Shown: positions 1 to 5,046 of the stretch, in pieces
Layout: every line of letters begins with the position of its first letter
How positions within the stretch are numbered: position 1 is the stretch's first letter
The notes under the pieces: generated by a model
Seen by the model: the letters and a program-made list of their open reading frames with translations, nothing else
Told to the model about the DNA's origin: nothing
The model's database searches: none
Source: Oscillospiraceae bacterium
GTDB taxonomy: Bacteria; Bacillota_A; Clostridia; Oscillospirales; JAAYXM01
Direction of reading: 5' to 3'
NCBI GenBank assembly: GCA_017408185.1
Contig: JAFQVE010000013.1
Location: 1 to 5,046 of the forward strand
Length of the DNA: 5,046 nt
Position numbers and translations under genes: made by a program

Positions 1-3000
1 GAACCGTAAACCGTTACAGTGAAATACTGCGTAGCTATTCTGCCAAACTCGTCAACTGCGTCGATTGCGACAAGACTGTCGCCCACCTGGCTTCCTGTCG
101 GTTTCCAGCTGAAGGTCGCAGTTTCCGCATTGAAGCTTGCGCCGCGCGGAAGCGTTCTTGCGGAATACGTCACCGGTCCGTTGTCGTCCGCCGTTGCATT
201 AAGCTTCACGGTAACGGTGCTTCCCGCCGATGTGGTGTAGCTGTCTGAAATCTCATCGAACACCGGCTCGTTGTTCTCCTCATACGACATCGGAATTTCA
301 AAGCTCTTGCCTACTGCAACGTCATATGTATAGCCCTTACTCTCGTCCTTAACATCAACAAAACCGTTTATGAGCGAAACGTTTCCGAAGTTAATTCTGC
401 CGTGAGTTGCATCGCTCATATCAACGCTCTCAATAATGTAAGCCGCGTTGCCGTGTCCCTTAAACTCCACGTTCAGGAGACGGTCACAAAGCGTGTCTGC
501 CTCCGACTGTGTTATCTCGCGGTCAAATTCAACGTCACGCCAGTTCTCAAACGAAAGCTCACGCTCAAAGTTAAGAATTTTTCCTTCGATTGCCGCGCCG
601 CGGGTTTCGACCTTCTCCGTTTCCGTTCCCATCATTTCACCGTCGTGGATATAGCTGTAGATGTTCTCGTTTTCTCCCGCGACTGTCCATACGCCTACAA
701 AGCCCTTGAAATCAAATGTGTATCCCGTATCAGCATCGGTTATTCTGTACGTTACATCATTATTCTGAGCGTATACAACGTAATCCACTCTGCCGTCAAC
801 GAGCTCTACTCGGACTGCATTTGCGGCATCTGTTTTGCCCGGCATGACATCACCTGTCGGCTCGATGTCAACGCGCTTTATGCTCTTTATATAGCGTTCT
901 TTGTTGTAGGGTTCAATAACCGTGGTAAACAGTGTGTTGAGCATCTCACCCTTGCGGCGGACGAGCATATATTCCATATGATTGATAATTTCCAGCTCAC
1001 CGCCGCTTCGCGTTGAAATACCGTTTGCAAGCGTTACCTCATCCGGTGCCCAGTCGTTCACCGCCGTCATTCGCATATGGATGTCCATATTATCGTTTCT
1101 TGAATTCTTGCGGTAATCCTTTATCTTATAGTCAAGCCAGAATTCATTTACGCCGGGGTTATCCGCGCGCTTGATATCGTCAAGCCACGTATATCCGTCG
1201 GGGAACTGAAGCGGGGAATGAGCGTTTGAGGTGTCTGTCCATGGGTCGTTGCCGAACGTGACATCCTCACCGGCGTAGCTTCCGCCGTTCTGAGCAATGA
1301 ATTTAAGGTTGTCCGAGACCTCAGGGTCTTCAATGCTGTTTGCATGGAAGGAATAGAGATGGTCGTCTCCGCCGAGAACCTTAAAGAAGTCAATTGCGTA
1401 GGATATTTCGTCATCATAGTCTACCATAACTACAGTACGGCGGTATTCGTCCGTATCCGCGTATGAGCTGTTTCCTCCGTCAACGTCCATGACCTTAACT
1501 CTCGTATCCTTTGCGTCAAAATGCAGTGGCTTGAGTGCTGCTTTACCCGAGCGGATGGAAGATTCGTTTACAACAACGCAGTTGTGCGAAATCGTCTTGT
1601 TTACCCACTGGCTGCGGTTTGCATCATGTCCCGTTGTCTCCGGGTAGCCGATGTCGCCCGACAGGTCGATACCGTAAGCCTCAATGCCGAGATTTAAGCC
1701 ATCAGCGTGCTTATGCGAGAGCGCACCTCCGAAATACATCCAGAAATCGCGCTGGGTATCGACCAAAACGTTCTGCCCAACGGAGCTATGAAGCGTTCCT
1801 GCACGAAGAACTCCGAAGCCGTGCCCGGTGAGCATTGAGCTTTTGTCGAAATCATATTCGCCGTAGGTGTCAATTACCTCCCTGATCTCGGTTTGGATGC
1901 TTTCGGGGTCTTTTGTGAGAATATCGTAGTGGATATTGTCTAAATTCCCATCCCTTAAGAACCACATAAGCTGTGCTATTTTTATCGCCTGCTCCGTATT
2001 AACCTCTTTAACGTTCTTGAAGCCGTTCATGAGAACCTGGTCGTTATCCGGCATCCTGGCATAGTCTGCAAGAGCGCCGCTGTCGCCGATTGACGGAACA
2101 CCACGGCGGACAAGTGTATACGGCAGCCACGCCGTTATCATGCTTACATATTTCGGATGCTCATACAAGTTCACCATTTCAGTCTCGTCATATGACGAAG
2201 CTGCGTCTGCAACAGATACAAGCCTTGTTATCCAGCCTCTGTTATAACCCGCTGCACCCTCGCTGCCGATACCGTCGCGTGACACCTCGGCAAGAAGGGT
2301 ATTGCCCACATCGCCTCCGTTGTTATATGTAGAGTTGTTTGTTTCTTCGTATTTATATATCCATTCCATCATCTCGTCGGTTTCCGGATGGCTGTCGAGA
2401 ACTACTGCCGCAAGAGCAACGCCTGCCTGATGCATTCCGAAATTTCCCTGCGAGGATGTATCCAAAGCAGCTTTATACCCCTCGCGGCAAATGCCGTCTT
2501 CACAGTTCTTGCGAAGTGTTTCCGGCGTCACATTGCCGTTTTCATCAAGCTTATGCTCAAGCTTGTACGTTTTTGCCTTTTCATCGAGGAACGAAACAAC
2601 ATACGGGTCATCATACATCGGCCAGAACGCATCATATGCCATCGGTAAGATTCGCGAAAAGACGTTTGCCTCCCAGATGCGTCCTACAATCTTTCCTCCC
2701 TTTGATCCTCCGTCTGAATTCAAGAAGCCTGAAGGATACAGGCGAAGGTTATATCCGGGATAAATATCCGCAATGCGGTCGAGCAATATTGCGCCGACTC
2801 TGCCGTATTTTTCATCTCCGGTATAGAGATATGCTGCACTCAATTTTTCAAGTGCTACTTGTACAATACCGGCATTATTTGCGCCTTGTGCCAACCAGAC
2901 GCCATAGTGCATATAGTATGCAATGTATGTGTGAATTTCCGATGTTCCTGCCGGATATGTTCTTCCGGTGTCGTATCCAAAGCCGTCATCAACGCCCCAA

Positions 3001-5046
3001 CGTGCGCCGTCAACTTCAACCTTCTTATATGGGTCTATGTTGTATGTTTCCGTCTTTGACGGATCACGAAGCTCTGAATACAGCTCATTATACAAATATC
3101 CCTCCGGATTTCCGTAGCCGTAGAACTCATACCACACATCGCTCTTTTCTGTGGTTGGAATATATGGGCAGTCGCAGACGGCATCCTTGTCACCGTGAGT
3201 AAGCATATTGTGGTGCTTTTCTCTTGCACGTGTAACGTCAAAAACTCCGTGCTCATCTCGCCCGAGCTCATAAAAGCTTTCAAAATCGTTGGACGGGAAA
3301 AGTCGCTTGCAGTCCGGGCACTGAACCTTCCACTTACGTGTGAACGGATTCGCTATCCATGCAAACAAACTGTATTTTTGTGCAAGGTTTACTCCGCAAT
3401 AGCGGCAGATATAGGCTTCCGGATCGCTGCGGTAACCTATGGTTTCTGCACGCGGAATTCCTTCTGCGGGAACAAGCTCCCACAAAAAATCCTCCATACC
3501 CACATACCTATCCGCCGCATCAATCGCGCTTTGCACCGTGCTTTTTGCCCAAGTATATTTCGAGGCGTTTTCTTTTGCAATCTCCGCTGCATCATTTGGA
3601 TAATACGTTCTTCCGACCTTTCCCTCGCGGACGGAGAAAAAGTGCTGACCGGAGAGCGTTATATTTCCGAGCGCAACCGTTGCCGTAACATTTGCCTCAC
3701 CGATATCAAGCGGTGTAATATATCCGCTGTCGCTTACCGTCATTGCCTCGTTTTCTTCAATAGACCACACGATCTCGGCACTTGTCATATCAAGCTTTTC
3801 GCCCGCGGCATTTTTGCCGACTGCAGTGAGCTGAGCGCCCTCCGCTTCGGGGTTCATTGCATAAAACGGTGCTTCAATTTCAACGGACGCAAGGGTATTA
3901 TCGGCGGTGGCGGCGCCTTCGGGGACAACCGTAACCGCAATTTCTTTTGTCGTTTTCTTTACCGTTCCGCTTTCCGTTTCGCTGTCTTTTAAGCTTACCG
4001 TAACGGTAACCTTTGCAGTACCTTCTGCCTTTGCGGTTATGGTTCCGTCGGCTGAGACCCCGGCAACGGCACTGTCATCAATTGCGTATGCAACCGATGC
4101 ATACGGGTCTTTGCTTCCGTCGCGCTTTGTCTGCCATGCGTATTCAAAACCGTCCGTCATGTTGATATATGCTCCGAGGTTTACGCTTTCGCCGACGGAA
4201 ATGGCATAGGCATCCTTTCCTGTCAGTATTTTATCAACCGTCGGAAGCTCTTGCCGTGCCGCGAAACGGATCAGCTGAAGCGGAAATTTGTATCCGATTC
4301 CTTTTTCTATAGGACGGAGCGTAAGAGTATGCACGCCCTTTGTCAGGAAGAACGAACGACAGCTTTCTGCTGAGTTGTTCATATAAGCCTCGTATTCTCC
4401 TGCAAATATGCCGTCAACATACACATATGCAAGCTTAGGTGCGTATTCCTGACTTGTGCAGGATATTATAGGGGTGTATACGCCCGCGTATGGAATGTCT
4501 ATATCAAAAACAAGATCAGCATCGGCTGCATTTGTATTAAAATAAGTGCAGAAGCGCTCAGCTGAGATATTAGATGCGGAGCTATGTGACAGCTCGGTAT
4601 TGAGCTCCCAGCCGTATTCGCCAAGTGTGACCTCTGATATTTTGGTTATCGGAAGCGAGGTAAACTTTAAGATTACGTCGTGAAGACTGCTCTCACCTAC
4701 AGAAACATTAACCTTGTTTGTTGTCACAGTGTTTCCGTTAAGCGTGATTTCCGCATAAATTTCTGCAGCCGCTTCAAATATATCACCATAGAGACGGTTG
4801 TTTTCAGTTATCGAAACACCACCGGGCGGGGTGCTCTCTACAAACCAGTGGATTTGCGCCTGCGAGAAGTCAACCCCATAGCCGCTTTCCATCTCACCTG
4901 TAAGTGTGAGCTCTGCCTCGCGGAGATATCCGACCGTTTCCGGAGCGAAAAGCGATGCACTCTTAATCGGCGTGCTGTCCGTTACTGTAATTTCTGCCTC
5001 CGTATGTGCGCTGTAGCCGTCAAGCGTCAGCGTAACGAGAACCTTA
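1..5046 (-). CDS. Giant multidomain heparinase II/III family polysaccharide lyase (partial at both ends)
   Basis: One stop-free frame fills the minus strand (1,681 codons from 5045), so the whole protein exceeds 1,681 residues; superfamily enzymes without accessory modules are usually about 600-900. The translation is coherent throughout: Ig-like repeats, a sugar-binding-like sandwich, two BIG2-type repeats, a zinc-ribbon-like insert, an alpha/alpha toroid, the heparinase II/III beta domain and a C-terminal putative-Ig repeat. The family cleaves uronic-acid polysaccharides by beta-elimination, leaving unsaturated sugars. Its key residues are all visible (Asn868, His872, Tyr934, His1111), as is a metal triad (His1113, Asp1131, His1154), so the enzyme is probably active. 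Many Ig-like modules imply export, but the signal peptide and any anchor (SLH, sortase motif or dockerin) would lie outside the window. The substrate could be alginate, heparin/heparan or another acidic glycan; CAZy families sharing this fold include PL12, PL15, PL17, PL21 and PL39. Start, stop and regulation are not visible. Confidence 0.95.
3..269 (-). other. Putative-Ig (He_PIG/cadherin-like) repeat at the C-terminal edge (residues 1593-1681)
   Basis: The module starts with EPVFDEISDSYTTSAGSTVT (1593-1612) and continues with ADDNGPVTYSARTLPRGASF (1619-1638), then TATFSWKPTGSQVGDSLVAI (1642-1661), and ends in DEFGRIATQYFTVTVYG. The order 'P-f--i-d--v--G--v--vataDdng-vtYsa--LP-GasFn--tgtfsWtPt--q-G---v---a-D--G--at-----V-V' is the hallmark of He_PIG/cadherin-like Ig folds in bacterial surface proteins. 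It is essentially complete, but the reading frame continues past the window edge, so further repeats or an anchoring domain probably follow. Confidence 0.85.
270..545 (-). other. Unassigned beta-rich linker region (residues 1501-1592)
   Basis: Between the lyase beta domain and the last Ig-like repeat lie about 90 residues I cannot assign. They include a short helix-like acidic segment, EITQSEADTLCDRLLNVEF (1510-1528), then alternating strands GNAAYIIESVDMSD (1532-1545) and GRINFGNVSLINGFVDVKDE (1549-1568), and an IPMSYEENN stretch leading into the next module. The strand pattern suggests either the final sheet of the lyase or a small independent beta domain. The single cysteine is C1520. No catalytic motif is visible. 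Confidence 0.45.
546..1835 (-). other. Heparinase II/III beta-sheet domain (residues 1071-1500)
   Basis: The domain opens with GHGFGVLRAG (1074-1083), then DFWMYFGGALSHKHADGLNL (1100-1119), the classic 'g--SHkHaD-lnl' signature of this Pfam family (Hepar_II_III). His1111 is the likely catalytic His. His1113, Asp1131 (in LSGDIGYP) and His1154 (in TISHNCVVVNES) match the order and approximate spacing of the zinc ligands known in Pedobacter heparinase II. FKVLGGDDHLYSFHAN (1221-1236) is another family hallmark. Beta-strands continue through NHMEYMLVRRKG (1355-1366) and the TTVIEPY segment (1374-1380). This half of the enzyme closes over the toroid to form the cleft. The C-terminal limit is approximate. 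Confidence 0.9.
1866..3140 (-). other. Alpha/alpha-toroid catalytic domain of the lyase (residues 636-1060)
   Basis: This is a mostly helical region with helical-pair patterns such as VALEKLSAAYLYTGDEKYGR (730-749), typical of the alpha/alpha toroid in heparinase II/III-type lyases. The motif SQGNFGMHQAG (865-875) supplies Asn868, which would neutralise the substrate carboxylate, and His872, a catalytic or binding histidine. DGIGSEGAAGYNRGW (924-938) supplies Tyr934, which corresponds to the tyrosine that acts as general acid/base in characterised relatives. The order and spacing (His to Tyr 62 residues) fit the superfamily. The segment from 820 to 863 is a variable insert carrying C848 and C853. 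Residue roles are assigned by motif similarity, not by structure. Confidence 0.85.
3141..3623 (-). other. Helical lead-in with zinc-ribbon-like insert (residues 475-635)
   Basis: Residues 475-540 are helical and contain the motif KYTWAKSTVQSAIDAADRYV (496-515), then FLWELVPAEGIPRAETIGYR (520-539), a lead-in I recognise from large heparinase II/III family proteins. Next come two Cys knuckles, CRYCG (547-551) and CPDCK (576-580), 25 residues apart and separated by an aromatic segment that ends in KWKVQ. They are followed by the conserved-looking FPSNDFESFYELGRDEHG (583-600). Four cysteines in a CxxC...CxxC arrangement suggest a bound structural zinc ion. Further His and Cys residues follow (H611, H612, H617, C624, C626). 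Metal binding is inferred; the role is probably structural, near the substrate cleft entrance. Confidence 0.75.
3624..3899 (-). other. BIG2-type bacterial Ig-like repeat B (residues 383-474)
   Basis: The repeat opens with LASVEIEAPFYAMNPEAEG (385-403). It continues with QLTAVGKNAAGEKLDM (405-420), which is the typical 'L-a-g-n-aaG--ld' strand of these folds, then a core Trp in EIVWSIEEN (424-432). The signature SDSGYITPLDIGEANVTATV (438-457) aligns with 'SADGTITAKAEGTAKVTVTV' in repeat A, showing the two are distant copies of one fold. It ends in FFSVRE directly before the catalytic half of the protein, so it is the last spacer ahead of the enzyme. Confidence 0.8.
3918..4247 (-). other. BIG2-type bacterial Ig-like repeat A (residues 267-376)
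   Basis: This is the clearest Ig-like repeat. It begins with an ISVGESVNLGAYI strand (282-294), then VAYAIDDSAVAGVSADGTI (318-336), then the hallmark GTITAKAEGTAKVTVTV (334-350), which matches the BIG2 pattern 'v-s-dG-ita-k-GtatvTvt'. It ends in KKTTKEIAVTVVPEG (363-377). The insert YAWQTKRDGSKDPYA (302-316) makes it somewhat longer than a typical 80-90 residue BIG2 domain. BIG2 repeats occur in bacterial surface proteins as spacers and sometimes in adhesion. It lies between the sugar-binding-like module and repeat B. Confidence 0.85.
4260..4691 (-). other. Carbohydrate-binding-like beta-sandwich (residues 119-262)
   Basis: This module differs from the Ig-like repeats around it. It has the features of a CBM-like jelly roll: an early Gly-Tyr-Gly-Trp segment (GEYGWELN, residues 142-149), a strand pair leading to IPYAGVYTPIIS (184-195), a VYVDGIFAGEY strand-turn-strand (208-218), and a closing LTKGVHTLTLRP strand (234-245). 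The pattern 'P-aG-Y ... vyvDG--aG-Y ... l-kGvHtLtlr' is common in accessory domains of gut and soil glycan-degrading enzymes, where it usually binds sugars. It contains three cysteines (166, 196, 229), unusual for an exported domain unless two pair. Sugar binding is inferred from architecture; I cannot assign a CBM family number. Confidence 0.6.
4698..5045 (-). other. Ig-like repeats at the N-terminal edge (residues 1-116)
   Basis: Residues 1-22 read as the last strands of a beta-sandwich repeat whose beginning lies past the window edge (alternating Val/Leu/Thr ending in EAEITVTD). Residues 27-116 look like a second, divergent Ig-like repeat: it opens with SASLFAPETVGYLREAELTL, has a core Trp (IHWFVES, residues 65-71), and closes with alternating hydrophobic strands (AEIYAEITLNG and NKVNVSV). 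The spacing and the Trp core resemble bacterial Ig-like domains, but the usual GxI/G-T-A-xVT signature is weak, so the family is uncertain. Such repeats normally act as extracellular spacers or glycan-contact modules. An incomplete repeat at the edge implies more modules upstream. Confidence 0.6.

Noticed and set aside
402..1016. Plus-strand 204-codon ORF
   Set aside because: It overlaps the lyase beta domain on the opposite strand and has no domain signature.
1148..1417. Minus-strand 89-codon ORF, and a similar one at 3035-3283
   Set aside because: Both are in a different frame from the lyase, sit inside it, and have low-complexity Ser/Thr-rich translations with no recognisable motif.
2339..3202. 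Plus-strand 287-codon ORF
   Set aside because: It lies wholly antisense to the lyase catalytic domain. Its translation is rich in Arg, His, Cys and Pro with no recognisable domain, as expected for a shadow of a coding strand.
3855..3857. Possible internal start (Met397) that would make a shorter lyase gene
   Set aside because: There is no Shine-Dalgarno-like sequence before it, it falls inside BIG2 repeat B, and the upstream frame is open and domain-coherent.
3195..3992. Plus-strand 265-codon ORF
   Set aside because: It is antisense to the zinc-ribbon-like insert and BIG2 repeats, where the minus frame gives clear motifs. The plus translation is Cys-rich and motif-free.
3995..4009. Near-perfect palindrome (7-base arms around one base) that could be an operator
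   Set aside because: It lies inside the coding sequence and arises from Val-Thr-Val codons in a BIG2 strand; similar words recur wherever TVTV strands are encoded.
1..5046. Pseudogene or frameshifted gene
   Set aside because: The frame is intact through all 1,681 codons, the catalytic residues are present, and the domain order is uninterrupted.

Overview
The window holds one gene. The minus strand has a single reading frame with no stop codon from position 5045 to position 3: 1,681 complete codons, plus one spare base at 5046 and two at 1-2. It is open at both ends, so neither its start codon, ribosome binding site and promoter nor its stop codon and terminator are here. I found no intergenic space, RNA gene, mobile element, CRISPR array or second gene. 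Residue numbers below count from the first complete codon (residue 1 = 5045..5043), not from the true N-terminus.

The product is a very large, modular, probably secreted or surface-bound polysaccharide lyase of the heparinase II/III superfamily. From N to C (high to low coordinates) it contains: the end of one Ig-like repeat and a second divergent Ig-like repeat (residues 1-116); a carbohydrate-binding-like beta-sandwich (119-262); two bacterial Ig-like (BIG2-type) repeats (267-376 and 383-474); a helical lead-in with a CxxC...CxxC zinc-ribbon-like insert (475-635); an alpha/alpha-toroid catalytic domain (636-1060); the heparinase II/III beta-sheet domain (1071-1500); an unassigned beta-rich stretch (1501-1592); and a putative-Ig (He_PIG/cadherin-like) repeat that runs to the window edge (1593-1681). 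The expected active-site set is intact: Asn868, His872 and Tyr934 in the toroid, His1111 in the beta domain, and a likely structural metal site at His1113, Asp1131 and His1154.

The likely biology is extracellular beta-elimination of a uronic-acid polysaccharide such as alginate, a glycosaminoglycan or a pectin-like glycan. The Ig-like and sugar-binding modules would hold the catalytic part away from the cell and against the substrate. The substrate cannot be read from the sequence.

The near-50% GC composition by eye, frequent ATA, GGA and AGA codons, and the BIG2-rich giant extracellular enzyme style suggest an anaerobic Firmicute (Clostridia) from a gut, rumen or similar fibre-rich habitat. 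This is an inference; no taxonomic marker is present. I see an interesting multidomain enzyme, but no evidence for a wholly new type of biological system.
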